From Burkholderia sp. Ax-1719 (lineage in GTDB: Bacteria > Pseudomonadota > Gammaproteobacteria > Burkholderiales > Burkholderiaceae): a stretch of DNA of 64,000 nucleotides. Where the stretch lies: assembly GCF_011753055.1 (NCBI RefSeq), contig NZ_VWWJ01000020.1, positions 92,063 through 156,062 of the forward strand, in the 5' to 3' direction. A program made the translations under genes and the position numbers. This document shows, piece after piece, positions 24,032-33,049 of the stretch (the stretch's first letter is position 1; each line of letters starts with the position of its first letter). Below the pieces are notes generated by a model. The model was not told the origin of the DNA. It saw nothing but the letters and a program-made list of their open reading frames with translations, and did not search any database.

Positions 24032-25270
24032 GTGAAACCGATCCTCAAATCCAACAAGCTGCAGAACGTCTGCTACGACATCCGCGGGCCGGTGCTCGAG
24101 CATGCCAAGCGCCTCGAAGAAGAAGGCCATCGCATCATCAAGCTGAACATCGGCAATCTCGCGCCGTTCGGTTTCGACGCCCCGGACGAAGTCGTCCAGG
24201 ACATGATCCTGAATCTGCCGGGTTCCTCGGGCTATTCGGACTCGAAGGGCGTGTTCGCCGCGCGCAAGGCGATCATGCATTACGCGCAGCAAAAGGGCGT
24301 TAAAGGCGTCGAACTCGACGACATCTACATCGGTAACGGCGCGTCCGAGCTGATCGTGATGGCCATGCAGGCGCTGCTCAACGACGGCGACGAAGTGCTG
24401 CTGCCCGCGCCCGACTATCCGCTCTGGACTGCGGCGGTGAGCCTGTCGGGCGGCACGCCCATCCATTACATCTGCGACGAATCGAATGCGTGGATGCCCG
24501 ATCTCGACGACATCCGCGCGAAAATCACCCCGAACACGCGCGCTTTGGTCGTCATCAACCCGAACAATCCCACGGGCGCGCTGTATTCGGACGAACTGCT
24601 GCTTGGCCTGATCGAGATCGCGCGCGAACATGGCCTGATCCTGTTCGCCGACGAGGTTTACGACAAGATCGTCTACGACGGCAAGACGCACACGGCGATG
24701 GGTTCGCTCTCCGAAGACGTGCTGACGGTGACGTTCAACAGCCTTTCCAAGAGCTATCGCGCGTGCGGCTATCGTGCGGGCTGGATGTTCCTCTCGGGCA
24801 TGACGGGCGAAAACCGTCGCCGCGCCAAGGACTACACGGAAGGTCTGGGCATTCTGGCGTCGATGCGTCTGTGCGCGAACGTGCCGGGCCAGTACGCCAT
24901 CCAGACGGCGCTGGGCGGTTACCAGAGCATCAACGAACTGATCCAGCCGGGCGGCCGTCTGTATCGCCAGCGCGATCTGGCCTACAACATGCTCACGGCG
25001 ATTCCGGGCGTGACCTGCGTGAAGCCCGAGGCGGCGCTTTATATGTTCCCGCGCCTCGATCCGAAGCTCTACCCGATCCAGGACGACCAGCAGTTCATCC
25101 TCGACCTGCTGTTGCAGGAGCGCGTGCTGCTGGTGCAGGGCACGGGCTTCAACTGGAAGCAGCCGGATCACTTCCGCGTGGTGTTCCTGCCGAACGTCGA
25201 CGACCTGACCGATTCGATCAACCGGATCGCGCGCTTCCTCGACGGCTACCGCCAGCGGCACGGCACCTGA
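24032..25270 (+). CDS. alaA: Alanine transaminase (AlaA-type class I aminotransferase)
   Basis: This 412-residue PLP enzyme begins MKPILKSNKLQNVCYDIRGPVLEHAKRLEEEGHRIIKLNIGN, closely resembling E. coli AlaA. VINPNNPTGALYS supplies the Asn that contacts PLP, and SLSKSYRACGYRAGW holds the PLP lysine. It makes alanine from pyruvate and glutamate. The start is GTG at 24032, with no strong ribosome site. It lies upstream of hom and thrC in the conserved beta-proteobacterial order. Confidence 0.92.
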   Translation: MKPILKSNKLQNVCYDIRGPVLEHAKRLEEEGHRIIKLNIGNLAPFGFDAPDEVVQDMILNLPGSSGYSDSKGVFAARKAIMHYAQQKGVKGVELDDIYIGNGASELIVMAMQALLNDGDEVLLPAPDYPLWTAAVSLSGGTPIHYICDESNAWMPDLDDIRAKITPNTRALVVINPNNPTGALYSDELLLGLIEIAREHGLILFADEVYDKIVYDGKTHTAMGSLSEDVLTVTFNSLSKSYRACGYRAGWMFLSGMTGENRRRAKDYTEGLGILASMRLCANVPGQYAIQTALGGYQSINELIQPGGRLYRQRDLAYNMLTAIPGVTCVKPEAALYMFPRLDPKLYPIQDDQQFILDLLLQERVLLVQGTGFNWKQPDHFRVVFLPNVDDLTDSINRIARFLDGYRQRHGT

Positions 25271-25345
25271 AGCACACGCGCCGGCCCGCCGGAACGCCAG
25301 AAACAACGCATTTCCTTCTCACACTCTTAGACGAACACACGCTGC

Positions 25346-26677
25346 ATGGATCCGATCAAAGTAGGTCTCTTGGGCTTCGGCACGGTAGGCAGCGGCACCT
25401 TCACGGTACTGCGCCGCAACCAGGAAGAAATCAAACGCCGCGCGGGCCGCGGCATCGAGATCGCGCGCATTGCCGTGCGCAATCCGGCCAAGGCCACTAC
25501 GGCGCTCGGCGCTGAAGCGGGCAGCGTCGAGCTGACGACCGACTTCAACGCCGTGGTCGACGATCCGTCGATTTCCATCATTGCTGAAATGATCGGCGGC
25601 ACCACGCTCGCCAAGGACCTCGTGCTGCGCGCGATCAGCAACGGTAAGCACGTGGTGACGGCCAACAAGGCGCTACTGGCGGTGCACGGCACGGAGATCT
25701 TCCAGGCCGCGCGCGCCAAGGGCGTGATGGTTGCGTTCGAAGCGGCGGTGGCGGGCGGCATTCCCATCATCAAGGCGCTGCGCGAAGGTCTGACGGCCAA
25801 CCGCATCCAGTACATCGCGGGCATCATCAACGGCACGACCAACTACATCCTGTCGGAAATGCGCGAGCGCGGCCTGGACTTCGCGACCGCACTGAAGGCC
25901 GCGCAGGAACTGGGTTACGCCGAAGCCGATCCGACTTTCGACATCGAAGGCGTGGACGCCGCGCACAAGGCTACGATCATGAGCGCGATCGCGTTCGGCG
26001 TGCCGGTGCAGTTCGACAAGGCTTACGTGGAAGGCATCAGCAAGCTCGACGCCATCGACATCAAGTACGCGGAAGAGCTGGGCTATCGCATCAAGCTGCT
26101 CGGCATCGCGCGCCGCACGGACAAGGGCATCGAACTGCGCACGCATCCGACGCTGATTCCGGCCAAACGCCTGCTGGCGAACGTGGAAGGCGCGATGAAC
26201 GCGGTCGTGGTGCACGGCGACGCGGTCGGCACGACGCTGTACTACGGCAAGGGCGCGGGCGCGGAGCCGACGGCTTCGGCCGTGGTGGCCGATCTGGTCG
26301 ACGTGACGCGTCTGCACACGGCCGATCCGGAACATCGCGTGCCGCACCTGGCGTTCCAGCCGGACAGCCTCTCGAACACGCCGATCCTGCCGATCGACGA
26401 AGTCACGAGCGGCTACTACCTGCGCTTGCGCGTGGCCGACCAGACCGGCGTGATGGCCGACATCACGCGCATCCTGGCGGACAGCGGCATTTCGATCGAT
26501 GCGCTGCTGCAGAAGGAATCGGAAGAAGTGGATGCGCAAGGCAAGGCGGAAACCGACATCATCCTGATCACGCACGAAACGATCGAAAAGAACGTGAACG
26601 CGGCGATTGCGCAGATCGAAAAGCTGGCGACGGTGAAGTCGTCGGTGACGAAGCTGCGCATGGAAGGACTGAACTAA
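25346..26677 (+). CDS. hom: Homoserine dehydrogenase
   Basis: The 443-residue protein has an NAD(P)-binding N-terminus (VGLLGFGTVGSGTF), the catalytic domain (GIINGTTNYILSEM and GYAEADPTFDIEGVDAAHKATI with the active-site Lys), and a C-terminal ACT domain (about residues 355-430, VADQTGVMADITRILADSGISI) for feedback control by threonine. It reduces aspartate semialdehyde to homoserine and precedes thrC by 16 bases. Confidence 0.97.
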   Translation: MDPIKVGLLGFGTVGSGTFTVLRRNQEEIKRRAGRGIEIARIAVRNPAKATTALGAEAGSVELTTDFNAVVDDPSISIIAEMIGGTTLAKDLVLRAISNGKHVVTANKALLAVHGTEIFQAARAKGVMVAFEAAVAGGIPIIKALREGLTANRIQYIAGIINGTTNYILSEMRERGLDFATALKAAQELGYAEADPTFDIEGVDAAHKATIMSAIAFGVPVQFDKAYVEGISKLDAIDIKYAEELGYRIKLLGIARRTDKGIELRTHPTLIPAKRLLANVEGAMNAVVVHGDAVGTTLYYGKGAGAEPTASAVVADLVDVTRLHTADPEHRVPHLAFQPDSLSNTPILPIDEVTSGYYLRLRVADQTGVMADITRILADSGISIDALLQKESEEVDAQGKAETDIILITHETIEKNVNAAIAQIEKLATVKSSVTKLRMEGLN

Positions 26678-26693
26678 GGCTAAGGGCAAGGCA

Positions 26694-28145
26694 ATGAATT
26701 ACGTATCTACGCGCGGCGCGGGCGCCGGCGAGCATCATTCGTTTTCGGACATCCTGCTGGGCGGCCTCGCACGCGACGGCGGCCTCTATCTGCCGGCTGA
26801 GTATCCGCAGATCAGTGCGGAAGAACTCGCGCGCTGGCGCGGTCTCTCGTACGCGGACCTCGCGTTCGAGATCCTCTCGAAATTCGCCGGCGACATTCCC
26901 GCCGACGATCTGCGCGACATCACGCGCCGCACCTACACGGCGCAGACGTACTGCAACGTGCGCCACGGCGAAGACGCGAGCAAGATCACGCCGCTGACCA
27001 CGCTCGGCGAGGAAAACGGCGCGAAGCTTTCGCTGCTCGAACTCTCGAATGGTCCGACGCTGGCATTCAAGGACATGGCGATGCAGCTGCTCGGCAATCT
27101 GTTCGAGTACGCGCTTGCCAAGGCTGGCCAGCAACTGAACATCCTGGGCGCGACCTCGGGCGACACCGGCAGCGCCGCCGAGTACGCCATGCGCGGCAAG
27201 AAGGGCGTGCGCGTGTTCATGCTCTCGCCGCACAAGAAGATGAGCGCGTTCCAGACCGCGCAGATGTTCAGCCTGCAGGATCCGAACATCTTCAATCTGG
27301 CCGTGGAAGGCGTGTTCGACGACTGCCAGGACATCGTCAAGGCCGTCTCGAACGATCACGCCTACAAGGCGCAGCAGAAGATCGGCACGGTGAATTCGAT
27401 CAACTGGGCGCGCGTCGTGGCGCAGGTGGTGTACTACTTTGCCGGCTACTTCGCAGCGACGAAGAGCAACGACGAGCGCGTCTCGTTCACGGTGCCGTCG
27501 GGCAACTTCGGCAATGTGTGCGCGGGTCACATCGCGCGCATGATGGGTCTGCCGATCGAGAAGCTGGTGGTGGCCACCAACGAAAACGACGTGCTCGACG
27601 AATTCTTCCGCACCGGTATCTATCGCGTGCGAGCTTCGGCGGAGACGTATCACACCACCAGCCCGAGCATGGACATCTCGAAGGCGTCGAATTTCGAGCG
27701 CTTCGTGTATGACCTGCTGGGCCGCGATCCGGCGCGCGTGACGCAGCTGTTCCGCGACGTGGAAGAGAAGGGCGGTTTCGATCTGGCGGCAAGCGGCGAC
27801 TTCGTGCGCGTGCAGCAGTTTGGTTTCGTGTCGGGCCGGAGCAGTCATGACGACCGCATCGCCACGATCCGCGACGTCTACACGCGCTACAAGACGATGA
27901 TCGACACCCACACCGCCGATGGCGTGAAGGTGGCGCGCGAACATCTGACGCCGGGTGTGCCGATGATCGTGCTGGAAACGGCGCAGCCGGTGAAGTTCGG
28001 TGAAACGATCCGCGAAGCGCTGGAGCGCGAACCGGAGCGTCCTGCGGCGTTCGAGGGGCTTGAGGCGCTGCCGCAGCGCTTTGAAGTGATGCCGGCGGAT
28101 GCGCAGCGGGTGAAGGACTTTATTGCTGGGCATACCGGGCTGTAA
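26694..28145 (+). CDS. thrC: Threonine synthase
   Basis: This 483-residue, PLP-dependent enzyme starts MNYVSTRGAGAGEHHSFSDILLGGLARDGGLYLP. The PLP lysine is in GPTLAFKDMAMQLLG, and GATSGDTGSAAEYAM binds the phosphate. It converts O-phosphohomoserine to threonine. The family is the long (E. coli ThrC-like) type. It forms an operon with hom. A repetitive hairpin element lies directly after the stop. Confidence 0.97.
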   Translation: MNYVSTRGAGAGEHHSFSDILLGGLARDGGLYLPAEYPQISAEELARWRGLSYADLAFEILSKFAGDIPADDLRDITRRTYTAQTYCNVRHGEDASKITPLTTLGEENGAKLSLLELSNGPTLAFKDMAMQLLGNLFEYALAKAGQQLNILGATSGDTGSAAEYAMRGKKGVRVFMLSPHKKMSAFQTAQMFSLQDPNIFNLAVEGVFDDCQDIVKAVSNDHAYKAQQKIGTVNSINWARVVAQVVYYFAGYFAATKSNDERVSFTVPSGNFGNVCAGHIARMMGLPIEKLVVATNENDVLDEFFRTGIYRVRASAETYHTTSPSMDISKASNFERFVYDLLGRDPARVTQLFRDVEEKGGFDLAASGDFVRVQQFGFVSGRSSHDDRIATIRDVYTRYKTMIDTHTADGVKVAREHLTPGVPMIVLETAQPVKFGETIREALEREPERPAAFEGLEALPQRFEVMPADAQRVKDFIAGHTGL

Positions 28146-28154
28146 GCGAGAGTA

Positions 28155-28247
28155 GCCCTCTCCCCGACCCTCTCCCCGGCCCTCTCCCAAAGGGAGAGGG
28201 AGTTTCGTGCGCCCCTCTCCCTGCGGGAGAGGGGTCGGGGGAGAGGC
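28155..28247. repeat. REP-like composite palindrome of CCCTCTCCC hairpins
   Basis: Two perfect hairpins stand side by side: CCCTCTCCC-AAA-GGGAGAGGG at 28180-28200 and CCCCTCTCCC-TGC-GGGAGAGGGG at 28212-28234. Outer copies of the same motif (from 28155 and up to 28247) pair with each other, so the whole element can fold as a cloverleaf. It fills the thrC-moeA gap and resembles REP/BIME repeats. It may act as a terminator or mRNA stabiliser for hom-thrC. Confidence 0.8.
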
Positions 28248-28310
28248 GGCGCTACAATAACGACAGACCTCACTGTCGATGGCGCAAGCGCCTCGCCACC
28301 ATCCCCACTC

Positions 28311-29591
28311 ATGTCCACGCCCAATACTCCCTCCGCCGCACCGGCTCCGCGCGTGCCGATGATTTCGACCGCGGACGCGCTCGCGACCCTGCTGTCCGCC
28401 GCCCAACCGCTGGCCCAGACCGAAACGCTCTCGACCTTTGACGCGCTCAACCGCGTGCTGGCGGTCGAAGTGGTGTCGCCGCTCGACGTGCCGCCCATGA
28501 ATACGAGCGCGATGGACGGCTACGCCGTGCGCGTGGCCGATCTGGCTCAAGGCGGCCGCCGCCTGCCGGTTTCGCAGCGCATTCCGGCCGGCCATGCGCC
28601 GCAGCCGCTCGCAGCGGGTACGGCCGCGCGCATTTTCACGGGTGCATCGGTGCCGCCGGGTGCGGACGCCGTGGTCATGCAGGAGCAGACCGAAAGCGCC
28701 GACGGTGAAGTGACGATCCTGCACAACCCGAAGGCGGGCGAATGGATCACGGCCCAGGGCGCGGACATCAAGAAAGATTCGGTGATCCTGCCGGTCGGCA
28801 CGCGGCTTTCGCCTGCGGCGCTGGGCCTGGCGGCGTCGGTGGGCTGCGCGACGCTCACGGTCACACGTCGTGTCAAAGTGGCGGTGTTCTTCACCGGCGA
28901 CGAACTGACGATGCCCGGCGAGCCGCTCAAGCCCGGCGCGATCTACAACTCGAATCGCTTTACGCTAACCGGGCTGCTGCGCAATCTCGGCTGCGAAGTG
29001 ACGGACTACGGCATCGTGCCGGACCGGCTCGACGTCACGCGCGAGACGCTGCGCGACGCGGCCGCGACGCACGACCTGATCCTGACCTCGGGCGGCGTCT
29101 CGGTGGGCGAGGAAGATCACGTCAAACCGGCGGTGGAAGCCGAAGGCCGCATTGATATGTGGCAGATCGCGATGAAGCCGGGCAAACCGCTGGCCTTCGG
29201 CGCGGTGCGCCGCCCGCAAGAGACCGTCGCGGGCGCGAGTGCGCAAGGCGAGGCGTTCTTCATCGGCCTGCCGGGCAATCCGGTGTCCAGTTTCGTGACC
29301 TTCCTGCTGTTCGTGCGGCCGTTCCTGCTGCGTCTGGCGGGCGTGGCGCACGTGAGCCCGCGCGCGCTGTCGCTGCGCGCCGATTTCAGCCAGAACAAGG
29401 CCGATCGCCGCAACGAGTTTCTGCGTGCGCGCGTCAATCCGGCTGGCGGTCTCGATCTGTTCTCGAACCAGAGTTCGGCGGTGCTGACCTCAACGGTCTG
29501 GGGCGACGGCATCATCGACAATCCGCCCAATCATGCGATCAGCGCCGGTGAGACCGTGCGCTTTATCCCGTTCACCGAGCTGCTGTACTAA
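28311..29591 (+). CDS. moeA: Molybdopterin molybdenumtransferase
   Basis: The 426-residue protein has the MoeA domains in order: the N-terminal LDVPPMNTSAMDGYAVR, the MoCF-binding domain with SGGVSVGEEDHVK, and GLPGNPVSSFVTFLLFVRPFL. It inserts molybdate into adenylylated molybdopterin. A TACAAT box at 28253-28258 may give the operon its own promoter downstream of the repeat. moaD and moaE follow in the same direction. Confidence 0.96.
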   Translation: MSTPNTPSAAPAPRVPMISTADALATLLSAAQPLAQTETLSTFDALNRVLAVEVVSPLDVPPMNTSAMDGYAVRVADLAQGGRRLPVSQRIPAGHAPQPLAAGTAARIFTGASVPPGADAVVMQEQTESADGEVTILHNPKAGEWITAQGADIKKDSVILPVGTRLSPAALGLAASVGCATLTVTRRVKVAVFFTGDELTMPGEPLKPGAIYNSNRFTLTGLLRNLGCEVTDYGIVPDRLDVTRETLRDAAATHDLILTSGGVSVGEEDHVKPAVEAEGRIDMWQIAMKPGKPLAFGAVRRPQETVAGASAQGEAFFIGLPGNPVSSFVTFLLFVRPFLLRLAGVAHVSPRALSLRADFSQNKADRRNEFLRARVNPAGGLDLFSNQSSAVLTSTVWGDGIIDNPPNHAISAGETVRFIPFTELLY

Positions 29592-29628
29592 GTACCCATC
29601 ACTGAGCACTGAGCCCCAGGTTTTATCG

Positions 29629-29886
29629 ATGAAGATTCAACTGAAATTTTTTGCGAGTGTGCGCGAAGCCCTGGGCGTCGCCGATGAAACGGCCACCGTG
29701 CCCGATGGCATCGCAACGGTAGGCGACGTGCGCGGCTGGCTGCGCGCGCGCGGCGGCGTCTGGGCCGACATGCTGGCGGAAGGCCGCGCGCTGCGCATGG
29801 CCTGCAACCACGTGATGACCGAGCCCACCACGCGCATCACCGAAGGCTGCGAAGTGGCGTTCTTCCCACCGGTCACGGGCGGCTAG
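29629..29886 (+). CDS. moaD: Molybdopterin synthase small subunit
   Basis: This ubiquitin-like protein of 85 residues (MKIQLKFFASVREALGVADE) ends in Gly-Gly (FPPVTGG), the C-terminus that is adenylylated and thiocarboxylated as sulfur donor. The ATG at 29629 matches the family. It works as a heterotetramer with MoaE, encoded 23 bases downstream. Confidence 0.95.
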   Translation: MKIQLKFFASVREALGVADETATVPDGIATVGDVRGWLRARGGVWADMLAEGRALRMACNHVMTEPTTRITEGCEVAFFPPVTGG

Positions 29887-29909
29887 GCCCGCGCCAGGAG
29901 GAACTGATC

Positions 29910-30389
29910 ATGCCTGTACGCGTACAGACCGAAGATTTCGACCTGTCGACCGAAGTCGCGCAGCTTCGCGCGCACAATCCGGCGATTGGCGCGGTGGCCT
30001 GTTTTGTCGGCACCGTGCGCGATCTCAACGACGGCAGCAGTGTCGCGGGGATGGAACTCGAGCACTATCCGGGGATGACGGAAAAGGCGCTCGAAGCCAT
30101 CGTGACGCAGGCGCAGCAGCGCTGGCCCGGCATCGAGGTGCTGGTGGTGCATCGGGTGGGCAAGCTCGCGCCGCTCGACCAGATCGTGCTGGTGGCGACC
30201 ACCTCGAAGCATCGCGGCGATGCGTTTGCTTCGTGCGAGTTCGTGATGGACTACCTCAAGACCGAAGCGCCGTTCTGGAAGAAGGAAGAGACCGAACACG
30301 GCGCGCGCTGGGTCGACGCACGGACGAGCGACGATGCGGCGCTGGCCCGCTGGGGCGTGAAGTCGGGTAATGCCACTGACGAAGCCTGA
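29910..30389 (+). CDS. moaE: Molybdopterin synthase catalytic subunit
   Basis: The 159-residue protein contains GAVACFVGTVRD, LELEHYPGM-like MELEHYPGMTEKAL, VVHRVGKLAPLD and FWKKEETEHGARWVDA, with the active-site Lys residues of MoaE. It uses the MoaD thiocarboxylate to convert precursor Z to molybdopterin. GAGGA precedes the ATG. Its stop codon abuts the first remnant of a probable hipB gene. Confidence 0.96.
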   Translation: MPVRVQTEDFDLSTEVAQLRAHNPAIGAVACFVGTVRDLNDGSSVAGMELEHYPGMTEKALEAIVTQAQQRWPGIEVLVVHRVGKLAPLDQIVLVATTSKHRGDAFASCEFVMDYLKTEAPFWKKEETEHGARWVDARTSDDAALARWGVKSGNATDEA

Positions 30390-30493
30390 GCAAGCTTTTC
30401 CTGATTCTCGACGGGCTGGGGCTGAGCCTGCTGGTGATGCCGCGCGCGCAAGCCCTCGATGTTCTGGACCGGCTGGGCAGCGCCGCAAGCTGA
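30389..30493 (+). pseudogene. Probable 3' remnant of a hipB-like antitoxin gene
   Basis: From 30389 one frame encodes about 34 residues, SKLFLILDGLGLSLLVMPRA then QALDVLDRLGSAAS, before a TGA at 30491. This resembles the C-terminal end of HipB-type antitoxins, which pair short helices with LGLxLxVxPR. The helix-turn-helix and start codon are missing, and the left end abuts the moaE stop. The match is short and made by eye, so the call is tentative, but a HipA-like fragment follows directly. Confidence 0.5.
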
Positions 30494-30535
30494 CGACACC
30501 CGGCATACCGGCGACGCCGGACCGGAGCGCCGCTT

Positions 30536-30664
30536 ATGCGCCACTTCCTGCACGTTTCTACCCACGGCGAACCCGTGGGCTCGCTCGGTTTCGAGCCGCG
30601 CGAGGACCGTTACGACTTCAGCTATGCCGACGACTGGCGCGCTCGGCGTTGTGAGCGTGTTTAG
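30536..30664 (+). pseudogene. Probable 5' remnant of a hipA-like toxin kinase gene
   Basis: An ATG at 30536 opens a 42-codon frame. Its text HGEPVGSLGFEPREDRYDFS and YADDWRA resembles the start of the HipA N-terminal subdomain, a short beta-rich segment ending in FxYxxxW. The frame then reads RRCERV and stops. The kinase domain of about 400 residues is absent. The last bases overlap the stop of the convergent M23 gene, so the deletion ended at that gene's 3' end. Confidence 0.55.
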
Positions 30665-32088
30665 CCCATGTGCCACGGCTTCATGAGCGACGCGGTGCGT
30701 TCCGCAGCTGGCGGCAGCGACGGCAGCGCAGCGAGGCGCGTACGGGCCGTTTCTACACGCGCATCGAAGGCGGTGCGTGCCAGACCCGTCAGCGGTGCGA
30801 TGAATTCGCGCGATGTCAGCGTGAGCGGATCGATCGGCTGGTCGTAGCGCCGGACTTCGAAGTGCAGGTGCGGCCCGGTCGTCGTGCCGGTGCGCCCGAC
30901 ATAGCCGATCACCTGACCTTGCTCGACGCGCTGGCCGGATCGCAGCCCGGCCGCCCAGGACGCAAGGTGCGCATAGCGGGTCGAATAGCCATCGTCGTGA
31001 CGCAGCACCACCAGCTTGCCGTAGCCACGTCCGCTGGCGGCCAGTTCGAGCGTGCCCGCCGCGGCGGCGTAAATCGGTGTGCCGATCGGTGCGGTCAGAT
31101 CGACGCCCGCATGAAAGCGCGGCTCGCCGAAGACCGGATGCGTGCGCATGCCAAACGGCGAACTCACGCGCCGATAGTCGAGCGGCATGGCGAACGGCCT
31201 GCCCGCGAGCAGCTTGCCGTCGAGCGTGTAGTAGGCGCCCTGGCCGGAGTCCGGCGCGGTGAACCACAGGGCGTCGTAGGTTTCGCCTTGCAGGAGCAGC
31301 GAAATCGAGGCGATGCGAGGTGTGCCCTGTCCATCGGCGAAGCTCAGCATCACACGGAACGCGTCGCCGGCTTGCGCGGGGGCATCGGGGTCCACGTGAC
31401 CCGCGAAGAGTGCCGTGATCTGTGTGGCGATGCTGGCGGGCAGACCAGCTTGCGCGAGTGCGTCGCGCAAGGTCGTGTCGATCGGGCCCGCTGACGCCTG
31501 AATTGTGCTGGCGGTCAGCCCGGCACCATCAACATCGCTTGTCGGGAGCGGGATAATATGGCCGGACCATCGGTGTGCATGGGGAACGTTCGCCAATTGC
31601 TCGTCGTACAGGTCGGCAAGCGGCAGACACATCGAGGCGAGACGCGAGCAGACGATGGCGGCTTCGTGCTCGTCCGGCTGCATGCGCATGCCGAACGGCG
31701 AAATATCGGTGTGCTGTGCGGTGTTTTGTGCGAAGGGTTGAGCGAATACGCCATCGACGTCATGCAACGATGGCCAGATGGCGTCGAAGGACGTCACCGG
31801 CAGTGTTCCCGGCGCGCTTATGTCTTCCGCAAACGGGGCGTGGGTGAACACCGGGCCATAGGAGGACGCCGTCGACATGGCGGCATGCGCGCCGGACGTG
31901 AACGCCGAGGTCGCGCACAGCGCCAGCAGTACGGCAACGCCGTAAAGCGCCTTGCGCCTGAGCGGCAGGCTGGTCGGCGTGCCTGGCCGGGAAGTGGTTT
32001 GCCCGCGGTCGTGCCCGCGCGCGAGGAGTGAGCGAAAAGCGGCCACGTCGAGATCTCGCGATGAAAAGAAGAAAAGAGGCGCGGGCAA
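30661..32088 (-). CDS. Exported M23-family metallopeptidase
   Basis: The protein is up to 475 residues. A hydrophobic segment (LYGVAVLLALCATSAFTSGAHA) is a signal peptide or anchor. The C-terminal LytM domain has the zinc ligands HAGVDL (His, Asp) and HLHFE (HxH), plus PFGMRTHPVFG, so it appears active against peptidoglycan cross-links. The middle (about 170-290) resembles the N-terminal region of Csd3/MepM-type peptidases. The best start found is a TTG at 32086-32088; a later start nearer the signal peptide is possible. Confidence 0.84.
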   Translation of the reverse strand: MPAPLFFFSSRDLDVAAFRSLLARGHDRGQTTSRPGTPTSLPLRRKALYGVAVLLALCATSAFTSGAHAAMSTASSYGPVFTHAPFAEDISAPGTLPVTSFDAIWPSLHDVDGVFAQPFAQNTAQHTDISPFGMRMQPDEHEAAIVCSRLASMCLPLADLYDEQLANVPHAHRWSGHIIPLPTSDVDGAGLTASTIQASAGPIDTTLRDALAQAGLPASIATQITALFAGHVDPDAPAQAGDAFRVMLSFADGQGTPRIASISLLLQGETYDALWFTAPDSGQGAYYTLDGKLLAGRPFAMPLDYRRVSSPFGMRTHPVFGEPRFHAGVDLTAPIGTPIYAAAAGTLELAASGRGYGKLVVLRHDDGYSTRYAHLASWAAGLRSGQRVEQGQVIGYVGRTGTTTGPHLHFEVRRYDQPIDPLTLTSREFIAPLTGLARTAFDARVETARTRLAALPSLPPAAERTASLMKPWHMG

Positions 32089-32343
32089 AAGCCGCCATGC
32101 AGGTCAGTACACGACAGCGGCGCGTGGCAAGGATCGGGATCATCGCGCCGCGCAGCCCAACGAGCGATGAAGAAATTTTACGAATCCGCCTCAGGCGAAT
32201 CTGTAGAACGAGTTCGAATGGAGAGGTGGGAGGGCGCGTCTGGCGATTGACCTTATGCGCATAAAACGGGGGCGGATTGATATTCTATTGCAACTAACCG
32301 CCAGTTTTGTGCGGCCACGCTGACTGGGTGGCGCGCGTCCTAC
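32089..32343. other. Intergenic region with 12-bp palindrome
   Basis: TTATGCGCATAA at 32253-32264 is a perfect 12-bp palindrome and could be a regulator site for the M23 gene. TTGCAACTAACCGCCA at 32288-32303 is identical to a segment at 45703-45718. No gene is seen in this stretch. Confidence 0.45.
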
Positions 32344-32895
32344 TCAAGCGGCTTCGTCCTGATCCATCGAACGGCCGATGATTCTGGCCGGAAACGGCTC
32401 GCCAGCAGGGCGTTCGGGCAGATCGTGACCGTGCCCTGCCGGATGGCGGCGCGGCGCAATCGCATCGAGCAATGCCTGCTGTTCGGCCGGAATCTTGAAA
32501 TCCCAGCCGAAGCGGCTCAATTGCAGGCTTTGCGCGATGCGCAATGCCGGTTCCATGAACTGCACGGCCGCTGCGGGTTCGTAGTGGGCCTGCACCGTAT
32601 CCAGAAAGAGATACAGCCAGTGGCTGAAATGCTTCGGCTCCACGCCGGCCACGGGTTCGTGCGCCTGCTGCACATTGCCGCGATACGACTTGCTGCCGAG
32701 CACGAGGCTCGACCAGAACCGGACCATCTTCGGCAGATGTTCGTCCCAGCGGCCGGCCAGCGCGCCGTCGAAGACCGGGCCGAGCAGGGAGTCGGCGCGC
32801 ACGCGATCGTAGAACGCATAGACGAGTTCGCGGATGTTGTCTTCGGTGGGGGCGGTGTGCCGTGCGCACGGGGCGCTGGCGTTGGGGTGATTCAT
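32344..32895 (-). CDS. Group III truncated haemoglobin
   Basis: The 183-residue protein shows the group III truncated globin pattern: LVYAFYDRVRADSLLGPVFDGAL, HLPKMVRFWSSLVLGSKSYRGN and HFSHWLYLFLDTVQ, the last carrying the proximal His region. Most members have about 130-150 residues; here the C-terminus extends by roughly 40 residues rich in His, Pro and Arg. Such globins are linked to nitric oxide chemistry. It is divergent from nsrR, which supports a role in NO detoxification. Confidence 0.88.
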   Translation of the reverse strand: MNHPNASAPCARHTAPTEDNIRELVYAFYDRVRADSLLGPVFDGALAGRWDEHLPKMVRFWSSLVLGSKSYRGNVQQAHEPVAGVEPKHFSHWLYLFLDTVQAHYEPAAAVQFMEPALRIAQSLQLSRFGWDFKIPAEQQALLDAIAPRRHPAGHGHDLPERPAGEPFPARIIGRSMDQDEAA

Positions 32896-32985
32896 GGCTG
32901 GGCCTGCGGGTGGGGTCGGGATCAAGCGTGGGATCAAGCGCTGAGCGGATCATGATACCCAGGCTCGCTAAAACGTGCATGCCGC

Positions 32986-33003
32986 TTGCATGTTAATGTA
33001 TGG
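32986..33003. promoter_or_regulatory. Candidate NsrR-type operator
   Basis: TTGCATGTTAATGTATGG lies in the 154-bp gap between the globin gene and nsrR. TGCAT and ATGTA form an imperfect dyad with one mismatch, similar to the ATGCAT-type half-sites known for NsrR. A second TGCATG lies just upstream at about 32976. The assignment is inferred from similarity and context. Confidence 0.35.
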
Positions 33004-33049
33004 CTTCCACCTTCAGTGATTCAGTACCCCTGCCCAGAGCGCCGTCCCC

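Noticed and set aside
24900..26700. Threonine-type leader peptide or riboswitch before hom/thrC
   Set aside because: The alaA-hom gap is only 75 bp and shows no Thr/Ile codon run or attenuator hairpin.
28155..28247. Repeated CCCTCTCCC units as a CRISPR-like array
   Set aside because: The units are inverted, unequally spaced and lack unique spacers; they form hairpins of a REP-like element.
26568..28724. A 718-codon frame antisense to thrC and the start of moeA
   Set aside because: It crosses two real genes and the REP-like hairpins and shows no protein motif.
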